The notes under the pieces: generated by a model | Seen by the model: only the letters and a program-made list of their open reading frames with translations | Database searches by the model: none | Told to the model about the DNA's origin: nothing | Program-made: the position numbers and the translations under genes | In this document: positions 11,201 through 21,265 of the stretch, one piece after another | Layout: each line of letters opens with the position of its first letter | How positions within the stretch are numbered: position 1 is the first letter of the stretch | Assembly: GCF_034351645.1 (NCBI RefSeq) | Contig: NZ_CP133782.1 | Coordinates: 4,035,001 to 4,099,000, forward strand | DNA length: 64,000 nt | Reading direction: 5' to 3' | DNA from: Pseudomonas sp. DC1.2 | Lineage (GTDB): Bacteria; Pseudomonadota; Gammaproteobacteria; Pseudomonadales; Pseudomonadaceae

Positions 11201-11668
11201 TTAATTCTTTGCTTGCAGCGCCTCAAGCTTGGCGATCACCCCCGCCGCCGTCTGCTCGCCCAACAGTTGCTCGCGCACCTTGCCCTTGTTGTCGATGATG
11301 TACGTCACCGGCAGCGCTTCACTGCGGGGCAAATCGAATAAGTCGGCCGGATCCTGGGCCAGTACGGTGAACTTGATGCCCAGCTTCTCACTGGCGCTTT
11401 TCAAGTCCTCACCCTGCACATTGTCGAAGTTGACCCCGAACACGCTGATTTTTTTAGCCTTGAGCTGTTCGGCCAAGGTATTCAACTCCGGGATTTCAGT
11501 ACGGCAAGGGCCACACCATTCAGCCCAGTAATTGAGCACCAGCCATTGTTTATCCAGATGTTCAGCCGCGACTTTATGGCCATTTTGATCAACGCCATAG
11601 TCATTACCGCAGCCCCCCAGCATCAACGTCCCGATGATCGCCAATGCCGCTGCCAGTCGCCTTGTCAT
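11201..11668 (-). CDS. TlpA-family thiol-disulfide oxidoreductase lipoprotein
   Basis: A 155-residue thioredoxin-fold protein anchored by a lipobox (LMLGGC). The active site is NYWAEWCGPCRTEIPEL (WCGPC), with the cis-Pro region in EALPVTYIIDN. It should act as a periplasmic reductant or in cytochrome/sulfenic-acid repair. I start at MTRRLAAALA (11668), which has AAGGAAC upstream; the in-frame extension to 11719 would bury the signal peptide. Confidence 0.88.
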   Translation of the reverse strand: MTRRLAAALAIIGTLMLGGCGNDYGVDQNGHKVAAEHLDKQWLVLNYWAEWCGPCRTEIPELNTLAEQLKAKKISVFGVNFDNVQGEDLKSASEKLGIKFTVLAQDPADLFDLPRSEALPVTYIIDNKGKVREQLLGEQTAAGVIAKLEALQAKN

Positions 11669-11782
11669 GTCATGTTCCTTGTCAAAAAAAGAATGCGCCT
11701 GCGACCCATCGCCGCCCAAGGTTCTGGATTCCGCGCTGCACAGTTAGAATAGCCGCCACCTTACGCAAGATGCGACCCGCAC

Positions 11783-12729
<947 letters not shown>

Positions 12730-12730
12730 C

Positions 12731-13156
12731 GTGGCCAAGAAGCCGAAAATCTTGCCTTCCATCGCATGGCTGGAACCCAGGGTTCGGGCGATGCGCGTCA
12801 TCAGCCTGCTGTGTTTTTTAGGCCTGGTGGGGTTGCTGTGCGCCTACTACTTGATGTTTGCCGACCTCCACGGCGCAAGGCCGTGGGTGATTCTGCTGAT
12901 CGAACTGGTGCCGCTGCTGGTGCTGGCACCGGGGATGATCAATGGCAGCGCGCGCGGGCACTCGTGGATGTGCTTTGTGGTGAATCTGTATTTCATCAAG
13001 GGCGCATTGGCCGCTTATGACCCGAACCGGCAGGTGTTCGGCTTACTGGAGATGGGCGCGAGTCTGGCGGTGTTTTGCTCAGCGTTGCTGTACGTGCGTT
13101 GGCGGTTTCAGTTGAATCGCAAGCTGGCGGGCGAAGGCGAAATCGGCGTCGCCTGA
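12731..13156 (+). CDS. DUF2069 inner-membrane protein
   Basis: A 141-residue protein with four predicted membrane helices (about residues 24-44, 50-70, 80-95 and 102-122), starting VAKKPKILP at a GTG directly after the wrbA stop codon. The pattern LAPGMINGSARGHSWMCFVVNLYF is typical of DUF2069 proteins, which are usually found next to wrbA in pseudomonads. Function unknown. An alternative upstream frame start at 12662 lies inside wrbA and is unlikely. Confidence 0.85.
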   Translation: MAKKPKILPSIAWLEPRVRAMRVISLLCFLGLVGLLCAYYLMFADLHGARPWVILLIELVPLLVLAPGMINGSARGHSWMCFVVNLYFIKGALAAYDPNRQVFGLLEMGASLAVFCSALLYVRWRFQLNRKLAGEGEIGVA

Positions 13157-13185
13157 CAGGCCGCCTTCGCGAACGGGTTAGCTCG

Positions 13186-13220
13186 CGCAGGGGATTTGCG
13201 TGATTCGTAAATCCCCTGCG
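13186..13220. terminator. bidirectional hairpin between convergent genes
   Basis: A perfect 12-base-pair stem CGCAGGGGATTT / AAATCCCCTGCG with an 11-base loop lies between the convergent DUF2069 and glycosylase genes. The AT base pairs at the loop end give no U-run, so it may be a REP-type palindrome that blocks exonucleases rather than a classic terminator. Confidence 0.55.
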
Positions 13221-13237
13221 AAGGGCACGACTCGGCT

Positions 13238-13912
13238 TCAGTGATTGACGGTGTACGCCAGCATCATCGAAATCTGGCTCATTGGCCTTCCGCCGCTTTG
13301 TTCATGCCACTGGTTAAACACCTCCTGCACCAACGCCAAATCCCGCTGGCTGGTAGGCACCTTGTCCACAATCTTCTGCGCATTCAACCCGGCGACCACG
13401 TCGTAACTCGGCACGAACGTGTCCTTGCCGACCATGCGCAAGAAGCGCGGTGCCGACAATCCACCCAACTGGTGGCCGTGCTTTTTCAGGTACGTCCATA
13501 GACCGACGATATCCGTCACCGGCCAGTCAGCGATCAACGCGCCGAAGCTGCCCTTTTCATGCGCCACGTCCAGCACGAACTGCGCATTGCGCGGTACGCT
13601 CTTGAGCTTGCCCAAATGGCGGATGATTCGCGCGTCCTGCATCAGTCGCTCCAGGTGTTCAGCACTCATCAGCACGACTTTTTCCGGGTCGAACTTGAAA
13701 AACACTTCTTCGAACGCCGGCCACTTGGCGTCCACCAGGCTGTGCTTGAGACCGGCGCGAAACACCCGCAACGCCATGGTCGAGAGGTAGCGGTCGTCAC
13801 TGATCTTGCGCAATTGCGCCGGGGTTTTCGGAACCGGCAGATGGGCTTCCAGCTCAGCCGCCGAACCGAAGCGGTTCAGACAGTATTCGTGCAGCCACTT
13901 GTAATCGCGCAT
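13238..13912 (-). CDS. DNA-3-methyladenine glycosylase I family protein
   Basis: A 224-residue helix-hairpin-helix glycosylase of the Tag family. Recognisable are RKISDDRYLSTMALRVFRAGL near residue 35 and FKFDPEKVVLMSAEHLERLM. Tag proteins excise 3-methyladenine; this branch is longer than E. coli Tag (187 aa), and its substrate range is not known to me. The gene lies just downstream of ttcA on the same strand (40 bases), so it may be co-transcribed with it. Confidence 0.78.
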   Translation of the reverse strand: MRDYKWLHEYCLNRFGSAAELEAHLPVPKTPAQLRKISDDRYLSTMALRVFRAGLKHSLVDAKWPAFEEVFFKFDPEKVVLMSAEHLERLMQDARIIRHLGKLKSVPRNAQFVLDVAHEKGSFGALIADWPVTDIVGLWTYLKKHGHQLGGLSAPRFLRMVGKDTFVPSYDVVAGLNAQKIVDKVPTSQRDLALVQEVFNQWHEQSGGRPMSQISMMLAYTVNH

Positions 13913-13951
13913 GCCCTCTCCTGAGGATTGAAATACATAACCTGTGTTTGT

Positions 13952-14776
13952 TTAGAGGTTGACCACGTTGACGAACCGCGATGCGGCGGTTTCGTCGATG
14001 CACAGGTGGGTGAAGTCGAACAGATTGCGATCCGCCAGTTGCGACGGCTGCACATTTTGCAGACTGCGAAAAATGCTTTCCGTTCGGCCAGGGGTCTTGC
14101 GCTCCCACTCTTGCAGCATGTCCTTGACCACTTGGCGTTGCAGGTTTTCCTGGGAACCGCAGAGGTTGCACGGGATGATCGGGAATTGCTTGAAGTCCGA
14201 ATAGGCCTGAATGTCTTTTTCGTTGCAGTAGGCCAGCGGGCGGATCACCACGTTACGTCCGTCATCGGCTAGCAGCTTTGGTGGCATGGCCTTTAGCGAA
14301 CCGTTGAAGAACATGTTCAGGAAGAACGTCTCGACGATGTCGTCGCGGTGATGACCGAGTGCCATTTTAGTCGCGCCAATTTTGTCGGCAAAAGTGTAGA
14401 GCGTGCCACGCCGCAAACGCGAGCACAGCGAGCAGGTGGTCTTGCCCTCCGGAATCAGCTCCTTGACCAGCGAATAGGTGTCTTTCTCGACGATGTGATA
14501 CTCCACGCCCAGCGCTTTAAAGTAGGCCGGCAGCACGTGCTCGGGAAAGCCTGGCTGCTTCTGGTCCATGTTCACGGCCACGATGTCGAACTGGATTGGG
14601 GCGACCTTCTGAAAGTGCATCAGCACATCGAGCAGGGTGTAACTGTCCTTACCACCGGACAGACAGACCATGACCTTGTCGCCGTGTTCAATCATATTGA
14701 AATCGGCAACAGCCTCACCGGCCTGGCGGCGAAGGCGCTTTTGCAGTTTGTTCTGGTTGACCGTGAGAGTGCCCAT
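13952..14776 (-). CDS. ttcA: tRNA 2-thiocytidine(32) synthetase
   Basis: A 274-residue PP-loop ATPase that thiolates C32 of several tRNAs. The PP-loop is SGGKDS (residues 40-45), and two CxxC pairs (Cys115/Cys118 in CSLC and Cys203/Cys206 in CNLC) bind the catalytic Fe-S cluster, as known for TtcA. Full length for the family. The glycosylase gene follows it. Confidence 0.95.
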   Translation of the reverse strand: MGTLTVNQNKLQKRLRRQAGEAVADFNMIEHGDKVMVCLSGGKDSYTLLDVLMHFQKVAPIQFDIVAVNMDQKQPGFPEHVLPAYFKALGVEYHIVEKDTYSLVKELIPEGKTTCSLCSRLRRGTLYTFADKIGATKMALGHHRDDIVETFFLNMFFNGSLKAMPPKLLADDGRNVVIRPLAYCNEKDIQAYSDFKQFPIIPCNLCGSQENLQRQVVKDMLQEWERKTPGRTESIFRSLQNVQPSQLADRNLFDFTHLCIDETAASRFVNVVNL

Positions 14777-15061
14777 GACGCAAAACCCGTGAGGTATGAC
14801 GAGAGGCCGGCATTTTACGCAAAAACTTTGCGCGGGCGAAATGACCTCCCTCCTACAGGGATCGGTGCTGACAGACCCTACGGCGATTAGCCACCAGGTT
14901 TACAGCGCGATTTGCTCTAAAGCCCCGCAACCCGCGCGGGTAAGACCTTTCTATACTGCGACATGAGGTCGCACATGTATCCAGACCTTTCCTTACCCGG
15001 CCGCTTCGGCCCGTAAGCGCTCCGCTGGGGGGCGATGGTAAAAACAAGAGGAGTGACTGGC

Positions 15062-15664
15062 ATGATCCATCACGTAGTGGGGCTCTTCACCCACCCCGAC
15101 CAGGAATGGAAAGACATCCGGGGCGACCAGGAAGAAAGCATCAGCCACATGTACCTCACGCACACCCTGATTCTGGCGGCGATCCCGGCGGTGTCAGCGT
15201 TTATCGGCACCACCAAGGTTGGCTGGGTCATTGGCAGTCGCGCACCGGTCATGCTGACCCAGGAAAGCGCGATCTGGATGACCATCATGTCGTACCTGGC
15301 AATGCTTGGCGGCGTTGCCGTGATGGGGGCATTCATTCACTGGATGGCCCGAACCTATGACGCCAACCCGAGCCTGGCGCGTTGTGTCGCTTTTGCCACC
15401 TACACCGCGACCCCGCTGTTCATCGGTGGACTGGCTGCGCTGTATCCGCACATGTGGTTGGGGATGGTCGTCGGCACTGCGGCCATTTGCTACACGGTGT
15501 ACCTGCTGTACGTAGGCTTGCCGACCTTTATGAACATCCCATCGGATGAAGGGTTCCTGTTTTCAAGCTCGGTGCTCGCCGTAGGGTTGGTGGTGCTGGT
15601 GGCCATCATGGCATTCACCGTGATCGTCTGGGGCTTGGGAGTAGGTCCCGTCTATACGAACTAG
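15062..15664 (+). CDS. Yip1 family inner-membrane protein
   Basis: A 200-residue protein starting MIHHVVGLFTHPDQEWKDIR, the typical N-terminus of the bacterial Yip1 family, with five hydrophobic helices from about residue 30. GAGG lies before the ATG at 15062; the frame opens at 15035 but without a better site. Function unknown; related proteins are often induced by envelope stress. A strong terminator follows. Confidence 0.85.
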   Translation: MIHHVVGLFTHPDQEWKDIRGDQEESISHMYLTHTLILAAIPAVSAFIGTTKVGWVIGSRAPVMLTQESAIWMTIMSYLAMLGGVAVMGAFIHWMARTYDANPSLARCVAFATYTATPLFIGGLAALYPHMWLGMVVGTAAICYTVYLLYVGLPTFMNIPSDEGFLFSSSVLAVGLVVLVAIMAFTVIVWGLGVGPVYTN

Positions 15665-15695
15665 AGCACTTCAAAAAAACAAGCGCTGCCAACAC

Positions 15696-15719
15696 AGGCC
15701 GCCGCAAGGCGGCCTTTTC
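15696..15719 (+). terminator. Rho-independent terminator after the Yip1 gene
   Basis: Stem AGGCCGCC / GGCGGCCT with a GCAA loop followed by TTTT. Confidence 0.85.
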
Positions 15720-15817
15720 ATTCTTCAAAGGAGCACGGCGACGACCATTCGGCGCCTCAGCGATTCGCAAGCCCCCAGGGTTGCGGCATACTCGGCGCCT
15801 CTGGAGACCCATAAAGC

Positions 15818-16312
15818 ATGCCCGAGCCACTCAACACCCGCGTCGAAGACTGTTTCCAACAAGCCGAATCCTTTTTCAAACGCCCCTTCAAACGCCCCGT
15901 GGTAAGCCTCAAGCTGCGCGGACAAAAAGCGGGTGTTGCGCATTTGCACGAGAACCTGTTGCGCTTCAACCCGCAGTTATACCGGGACAATACCGAAGAT
16001 TTTCTCAAGCAGACCGTGGCCCATGAAGTCGCACACCTGATTGCCCATCAACTGTTCGGCGACCGTATCCAGCCGCATGGCGAAGAGTGGCAACTGATCA
16101 TGCGCGGCGTTTACGAACTGCCGCCCAACCGCTGCCATACCTATGATGTGAAACGCCGCAGCATGACCCGCTACATCTACAAATGCCCGTGCGCCGACAG
16201 CGACTTTCCGTTTTCCGCCCAGCGTCATGGCCTGGTGCGGCAGGGGCGGCGGTATTTATGCCGCCGCTGTCGCGGCACGCTGGTGTTTAGCGGCGAGATG
16301 CGGGTCGAATAA
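15818..16312 (+). CDS. sprT: SprT family zinc metalloprotease-like protein
   Basis: A 164-residue cytosolic protein. The gluzincin motif is HEVAH at residues 69-73 followed by HQLFGD, and the C-terminus carries a zinc-ribbon (YKCPC ... YLCRRCRGTLVF). This is the bacterial SprT layout, related to the DNA-protein-crosslink protease Spartan; activity of the bacterial form is not established. TGGAG precedes the ATG. Confidence 0.9.
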   Translation: MPEPLNTRVEDCFQQAESFFKRPFKRPVVSLKLRGQKAGVAHLHENLLRFNPQLYRDNTEDFLKQTVAHEVAHLIAHQLFGDRIQPHGEEWQLIMRGVYELPPNRCHTYDVKRRSMTRYIYKCPCADSDFPFSAQRHGLVRQGRRYLCRRCRGTLVFSGEMRVE

Positions 16313-16345
16313 CCCGCATGATCGTTCCCACACCGTGGGACCGGT

Positions 16346-17527
16346 CTAAAAAACCACCCCGGCACTGCGCAATTCATCGATCCTCTCAACACTAAACCCT
16401 AGCTCCCCCAACACCTGATCCGTGTGCTGCCCCACCGCCGCGCCGATATGCCGTGGCTCCGGTAACCCCTCGGAAAACTTCAACGGACAGGCCATTTGCT
16501 GCTGAGTTGACCCATCACCACGAGGCACCTCAGTCACCAGCCCTCGCGCCTGCAACTGCGGATGCTGCACTGCCTCGCCCACACTCAGCACTGGTTCCAC
16601 GCACGCATCGACCCCAGCAAACAACGCGCACAATTCGGCAAAATCGTGCTTCTCGAATTCGATTCTCAACTCATTCTTCAGCGCCTGTTGCTGCTCGGGT
16701 TGGGATGACACTCCCTGAGCCGCCAGTTCTGGGCGACCCAGCGCCGAACACAGTGGCTGCATAAACGCCGGCTCCAGACTGCCCACCGACAACCAGCGGC
16801 CATCACGGGAGCGGTAATGGTCGTAGAAGCTGCCGCCATTGAGCACCTGATCCTCGCGCCCCGGCTCTAAGCCACAGGCCAGATAACCGGCACCCGCCAT
16901 GGCGTTCAGGCTGAAAGCACAGTCCGTCATGCTCACATCCAGATGCTGCCCCAGCCCTGTCTGTTGCCGCGCGATCACCGCCGCCAGCAAGCCGATGACG
17001 CCGTGCAGCGAGCCACCGGCAATGTCCGCCACTTGCATGCCCAGGGGCAGCGGTCCCGTGTCGGCGCGCCCGGTGTAGCTGGAAAGCCCGGCCAGCGCCA
17101 GGTAGTTGATGTCATGACCCGCGCGGTCCTTGTAGGGACCGGTCTGGCCGTAACCAGTGATCGATACATAGATCAGCTTCGGGTTGATCGCTTTCAACGC
17201 TTCGTAACCCAGGCCCAACCGCTGCATCACGCCGGGACGGAATTGCTCCAGCACAATGTCGTGGTCCTGTAGCAGTTGCTTGATGACTTCAAGCGCCTCG
17301 GGCTGCTTGAGGTCCAGCGCCAGGCTGCGCTTGTTGCGATTGAGGTAGGCGTGACTGGCCGAGACGCCCCGGTCATGGGGCGGCAACACCCGTATCAGGT
17401 CCGTGCGGGTTGGCGACTCGATGCGCAACACCTCGGCCCCCATGTCCGCCAGTAACAGTGAGGCGAACGGCCCCGGCAGCAGCGTCGAGAAATCCAGTAC
17501 CTTGAGTGATGCCAGTGGACCGAGCAT
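16346..17527 (-). CDS. CaiB/BaiF family CoA-transferase
   Basis: A 393-residue class III CoA-transferase starting MLGPLASLKVLDFSTLLPGP. The catalytic Asp lies in RAGHDINYLALAG, with the nucleotide part GYGQTGPYKDR before it. Close relatives are annotated as alpha-methylacyl-CoA racemase or formyl-CoA transferase-like; the substrate cannot be read from sequence. AAGGAGA precedes the chosen ATG; extension to 17620 would start inside the region flanking the intron. The gene stands alone, about 100 bases downstream of the group II intron. Confidence 0.85.
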   Translation of the reverse strand: MLGPLASLKVLDFSTLLPGPFASLLLADMGAEVLRIESPTRTDLIRVLPPHDRGVSASHAYLNRNKRSLALDLKQPEALEVIKQLLQDHDIVLEQFRPGVMQRLGLGYEALKAINPKLIYVSITGYGQTGPYKDRAGHDINYLALAGLSSYTGRADTGPLPLGMQVADIAGGSLHGVIGLLAAVIARQQTGLGQHLDVSMTDCAFSLNAMAGAGYLACGLEPGREDQVLNGGSFYDHYRSRDGRWLSVGSLEPAFMQPLCSALGRPELAAQGVSSQPEQQQALKNELRIEFEKHDFAELCALFAGVDACVEPVLSVGEAVQHPQLQARGLVTEVPRGDGSTQQQMACPLKFSEGLPEPRHIGAAVGQHTDQVLGELGFSVERIDELRSAGVVF

Positions 17528-17628
17528 GGGCGTTCTCCTTGAGCGATGCCCAAAGACTAGGCAGCTCACGCTATTGCAGCAATCACCTGATGCGTCAGGC
17601 GCAGTGACCGTTGTGCTCAAATCGCACG

Positions 17629-19548
17629 ATTCGAGTAGGAGGCGGCTTCACAGCCGCCGTCCTCTCACACCACCGTACATACGGTTCCGTATACGGCGGT
17701 TCAGGTTATACGGCTAAGCCGGTTTATCGTATCCAGTATCGAGACCAGCCCGAGTCCATCCCACAGTTTCTTCGGCAGCGCCTGATTCATATGTGGCGCT
17801 CCCGAGCTCCACCATGGACCTCGACCGTTGAACGCTGATTTGCAGGCACGCGCTTCGCTGAGTCCTAAGCGCATCAAGTTGCGCGCCCTCGTAGAGGGCT
17901 GCTTCCATTGACGCCAGATGATGCAGCGAAGTTTATGCCGCACCCAGCCGTCCAGTTCCTCAAGGGGCCGCTTGCTCTGACTCAGCTTGAAGTAGCCAGC
18001 CCAACCGCGTAGTACGGGGTTTATCCGCTCGATGACGTTCGCCATCTTGTGGCCCCGCGCTCCGCGCAGCAGGTCTCTGAGTCGGTCGCGTAAACGACCC
18101 AGACTCATCGTCGCCACTCTTAGCCTCGGCTGTTGATGCCAGCTCATCCCATAACCCAGATAGTCACAGGCCCAAGGCCGTACCACACGGCTCTTTTCCC
18201 GATTCAGCGTCAGTTTCAGACGCAGGTTCAGGAAACGCTCAACACTGGCCATCACTCGCGCCCCAGCACGACGACTGCGCACATAAATGTTCGCATCATC
18301 GGCGTAGCGCACGAAGCAATGACCCCGCCGTTCCAGCTCGCGATCGAGTTCGTTGAGCAGGATGTTCGACAGCAACGGCGAGAGCGGGCCGCCTTGCGGC
18401 GTCCCTTCCTGCCGTCGACTGGCGATACCGCCTGACATCACGCCGGCCTCGAGGTAACGGCGAATGAGCCTGAGCACACGCTTGTCTTCGATTTGACGCT
18501 CTACATAAGCCATCAATACATCGTGGTTGACCCGATCAAAGAACTTCTCAAGATCAAGCTCCACACACCAGCGGTGGCCCGCCGCCACATGGGCACGGGC
18601 TGTTTCGATGGCGTGGTGAGCGCTTCTGTTTGGACGAAAGCCGTAGCTGTAGTCCGAGAACAGAGGGTCGAAGATTGGCGTGAGCTGTTGCAGCAGAGCC
18701 TGCTGGATCAGGCGATCCATCACATTGGGGATACCCAACTGACGGGTTCCGCCTTTGGGTTTTGGGATTTCGACGGCGCGCACACCTTGCGGGTGATACT
18801 CGCCGGCCAGCAGCCGCACCTTGAGGGTCGGCCAATACTGATTCACATAGTCAGCCAATTGGTCGACCGTCATGCCATCGGCACCCGGCGCACCCTTGTT
18901 GCTGACCACGCGTTGATACGCACGCTTGAGATTTGCCGGTGCAAGCACCCGCTCCATCAGCGTGTCCGGCTCCGCGTTCGTCCACGCCACAGACGCCGCC
19001 GATGCCTGCGCACTGCCAGCCGTCGCCCGCGGATTCTGTCCGGAACTTGGGGTCACAGTTCTCCCTCGGAGAAATTTCTGCTTTTCGACATTCGACGAGA
19101 CTCTGACGCCTACTGGCGGCATAACCTGTTCAGCCCTTGGTGACGGGGTTATTCGTCACTTACTACGGCCTCGGCTGACTTCTGCACGCTCATCCCGTCG
19201 CCTCACGACGCTCGGTAGCACAATGGCAAACGTGCAGATCTCCCAAGGTAATTCGCGCGACCTTCCTGCTTATGCCTGTCGGATCTACGTCGTAGCGTTC
19301 CGTGCAAGTATCGGGCTTTGGTAATCATGGCCACCTTACCCCGCTACGCCGCCTCATCCGCTTCCTGTTCGTCAGGCCAGCATTTTGCCTAAGGCTTCCT
19401 TCAGATTCGCAGTCACCCGCGACACCCTTGCCTTCGGCTAACACTTCCCCTTGCCGGGTGTGTAGAGGACTTGCACCTCCAAGTCACCAGCGTGGCCACC
19501 ACAGCCAAACTGGTTGCGCTTGCGCGCAACGCGCCATGCCTGGCGCAC
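17629..19548 (-). mobile_element. group II intron (probably class C) with maturase
   Basis: On the minus strand the element begins GTGCGCC at 19548, directly after the dctA terminator hairpin and TTTTTTCATG, and runs about 1.92 kb. It has a structured 5' part containing GGAGGTGCAAGTCCTC, a maturase gene, then a domain V/VI-like end: GAACCGCC...GGTGGTGTGAGAGG, a short GCGGC...GCCGC stem and TCCTACTCGA near 17631. Insertion just behind a terminator stem and a maturase lacking the HNH endonuclease domain are marks of class C introns. The exact 3' base is uncertain by one to three bases. Confidence 0.85.
17701..19122 (-). CDS. ltrA: group II intron reverse transcriptase/maturase
   Basis: A 473-residue intron-encoded protein. 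Reverse-transcriptase blocks are in order: KGAPGADGMTV (RT0-1), PKPKGGTRQLGIP (RT2), YGFRPNRSAHHAI (RT3), the EGTPQGGPLSPLL block (RT4) and VRYADDANIYV with the catalytic YADD at residues 273-276 (RT5), followed by the maturase X domain ending GPWWSSGAPHMNQALPK. No HNH endonuclease domain follows. It binds the intron RNA, helps splicing and copies it into DNA. The open frame is intact, so the element may still be mobile. Confidence 0.95.
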   Translation of the reverse strand: MPPVGVRVSSNVEKQKFLRGRTVTPSSGQNPRATAGSAQASAASVAWTNAEPDTLMERVLAPANLKRAYQRVVSNKGAPGADGMTVDQLADYVNQYWPTLKVRLLAGEYHPQGVRAVEIPKPKGGTRQLGIPNVMDRLIQQALLQQLTPIFDPLFSDYSYGFRPNRSAHHAIETARAHVAAGHRWCVELDLEKFFDRVNHDVLMAYVERQIEDKRVLRLIRRYLEAGVMSGGIASRRQEGTPQGGPLSPLLSNILLNELDRELERRGHCFVRYADDANIYVRSRRAGARVMASVERFLNLRLKLTLNREKSRVVRPWACDYLGYGMSWHQQPRLRVATMSLGRLRDRLRDLLRGARGHKMANVIERINPVLRGWAGYFKLSQSKRPLEELDGWVRHKLRCIIWRQWKQPSTRARNLMRLGLSEARACKSAFNGRGPWWSSGAPHMNQALPKKLWDGLGLVSILDTINRLSRIT

Positions 19549-19552
19549 CATG

Positions 19553-19577
19553 AAAAAACCCGCCGAAGCGGGTTTTT
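19553..19577 (-). terminator. dctA terminator and group II intron target
   Basis: Minus-strand stem ACCCGC / GCGGGT with a TTCG loop and a T6 tract, 15 bases past the dctA stop codon. The group II intron starts four to five bases beyond the T tract. Confidence 0.92.
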
Positions 19578-19591
19578 CAGTGCAGCGTGTC

Positions 19592-20926
19592 TTACTTGAC
19601 GGCGTTAGGGGTTTGGCCTTCAGCCACGCCCAGATCGTCTTCAGGACGGGTGTCGGCGATACCGCGGCCACCGGATGCCAGCTCAGCGTGCATCACGTCG
19701 GTGTCCAGCTCCTTGACCCACTTGGCAACGACCAGGGTCGCTACAGCGTTACCCACCAGGTTGGTCAAGGCACGCGCTTCGGACATAAAGCGGTCGATGC
19801 CGAGAATCAGCGCCAGACCCGCCACCGGCAAGTGGCCAACAGCCGAAAGGGTCGCCGCCAGCACGATGAAGCCGCTACCGGTGACACCGGCTGCGCCTTT
19901 GGAAGAGAGCAGCAACACCACCAGCAAGGTGATCTGGTGAGTGATGTCCATGTGGGTGTCGGTCGCTTGAGCGATAAACACAGCCGCCATGGTCAGGTAG
20001 ATCGCCGTGCCGTCGAGGTTGAACGAGTAGCCGGTCGGGATTACCAGACCCACCACGGATTTCTTCGCGCCCAGACGCTCCATCTTGATCAGCATGCGTG
20101 GCAGTACCGATTCCGAAGAGGAAGTACCCAGCACGATCAGCAGCTCTTCACGGATGTAACGGATCACTTTCAGTACGCTGAAGCCGTGAGCGCGCGCAAT
20201 ACCGCCCAGCACCACCAGCACGAACAGCAGGCAGGTGATGTAGAAGCACAACATCAGCTGGCCCAATTGCACCAGCGAACCTACACCGTAGGCACCGATG
20301 GTGAACGCCATGGCGCCCAGAGCACCGATGGGTGCGAGCTTCATGATCATGTTGATGATGTTGAACATCACGTGGGCAAAACGATCGATGAAGTCCAGGA
20401 TTGGCTTGCCGTAGGCACCCAGGCGATGCAGGGCGAAGCCGAAAATTACCGAGAACATCAGCACTTGCAGGATGTCGCCAGTAGCGAAGGCGCCAACGAT
20501 GGTGGTCGGGATGACGTTCAGCAGGAAGCCCACGACGCTTTGATCAGCACCGGCCGCGACATACGCCGCCACCTTGGAGGCATCCAGGGTAGTGACATCG
20601 ATGTGCATGCCTGCGCCCGGCTGGACGATGTTGACCACTACCAGACCGACGAGCAATGCGATGGTCGAAACAATTTCGAAGTACAGCAGCGCGTAGCCGC
20701 CGGTTTTACCGACCGACTTCATGCTCTGCATACCCGCGATACCGCTGACGACGGTACAGAAGATGATCGGAGCGATGATCATTTTGATCAGTTTGATGAA
20801 CCCATCGCCCAACGGCTTGAGCGCTACACCGGTCTGCGGGTAGAAGTGACCGACCAGGATGCCGATGGCAATGGCAACGATCACCTGTAAATACAGGGAT
20901 TTGTAAAGTGGCTGACGAGTCGTCAT
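19592..20926 (-). CDS. dctA: C4-dicarboxylate transporter DctA
   Basis: A 444-residue secondary transporter (DAACS family) importing succinate, fumarate and malate with protons. The start [15 protein letters not shown] has GAGGATC upstream; an extension to 20980 has none. Family marks include the Ser-rich re-entrant loop [32 protein letters not shown] and [11 protein letters not shown]. An RpoN promoter lies about 135 bases upstream, in line with DctB/DctD control known for this gene, but no dctBD genes are in the window. Its terminator is the site of the group II intron. Confidence 0.95.
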   Translation of the reverse strand: MTTRQPLYKSLYLQVIVAIAIGILVGHFYPQTGVALKPLGDGFIKLIKMIIAPIIFCTVVSGIAGMQSMKSVGKTGGYALLYFEIVSTIALLVGLVVVNIVQPGAGMHIDVTTLDASKVAAYVAAGADQSVVGFLLNVIPTTIVGAFATGDILQVLMFSVIFGFALHRLGAYGKPILDFIDRFAHVMFNIINMIMKLAPIGALGAMAFTIGAYGVGSLVQLGQLMLCFYITCLLFVLVVLGGIARAHGFSVLKVIRYIREELLIVLGTSSSESVLPRMLIKMERLGAKKSVVGLVIPTGYSFNLDGTAIYLTMAAVFIAQATDTHMDITHQITLLVVLLLSSKGAAGVTGSGFIVLAATLSAVGHLPVAGLALILGIDRFMSEARALTNLVGNAVATLVVAKWVKELDTDVMHAELASGGRGIADTRPEDDLGVAEGQTPNAVK

Positions 20927-21059
20927 TGCAAAGATCCTCACGAGTGCCCCGTGACAACATCCATCTGTTGCCCACGACACTTCAATTGCGAACCCTCCTG
21001 CACTGGAGGGATTTGTTTTGTCGAGCCCCGCGCAACGGCAGGCATCTGATCGTTCTATC

Positions 21060-21074
21060 GCAAAGCCCGTGCCA
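21060..21074 (-). promoter_or_regulatory. RpoN (sigma-54) promoter of dctA
   Basis: Minus strand reads TGGCACGGGCTTTGC: GG and GC elements 12 bases apart exactly as in the -24/-12 consensus TGGCACG-N4-TTGC. Transcription would start near 21048, about 120 bases before the dctA ATG. Confidence 0.85.
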
Positions 21075-21150
21075 CTTTAGCCGAACAGCCTGCAAGCCTT
21101 TTGACATCAGGGCTGCCGAGGGTTTGGGCCACGCCGTGGCGGCTACAACG

Positions 21151-21207
21151 TGGCGGATTTCCGCCATACAACCACGGCTCGTCCTACAATTTGGCGGATA
21201 TCCGCCT
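21151..21207. promoter_or_regulatory. twin palindromic operators between dctA and the AraC regulator
   Basis: TGGCGGATTTCCGCCA at 21151-21166 and TGGCGGATATCCGCCT at 21192-21207 share arms GGCGGA/TCCGCC, have centres 41 bases apart (about four helical turns) and share a CTACAA segment a few bases before each. A third half-site GTGGCGG is at 21136. They lie 60-115 bases before the regulator gene and upstream of the dctA RpoN promoter. Confidence 0.7.
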
Positions 21208-21265
21208 TGTTCATCACCGCGCACCGCCGCTACCATCCGTCGCTCACTGGACGGACTTGCCTGCT

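Noticed and set aside
19514..20890. 458-codon open frame antisense to dctA
   Set aside because: Shadow of dctA; His/Gln/Asp-rich translation typical of antisense frames.
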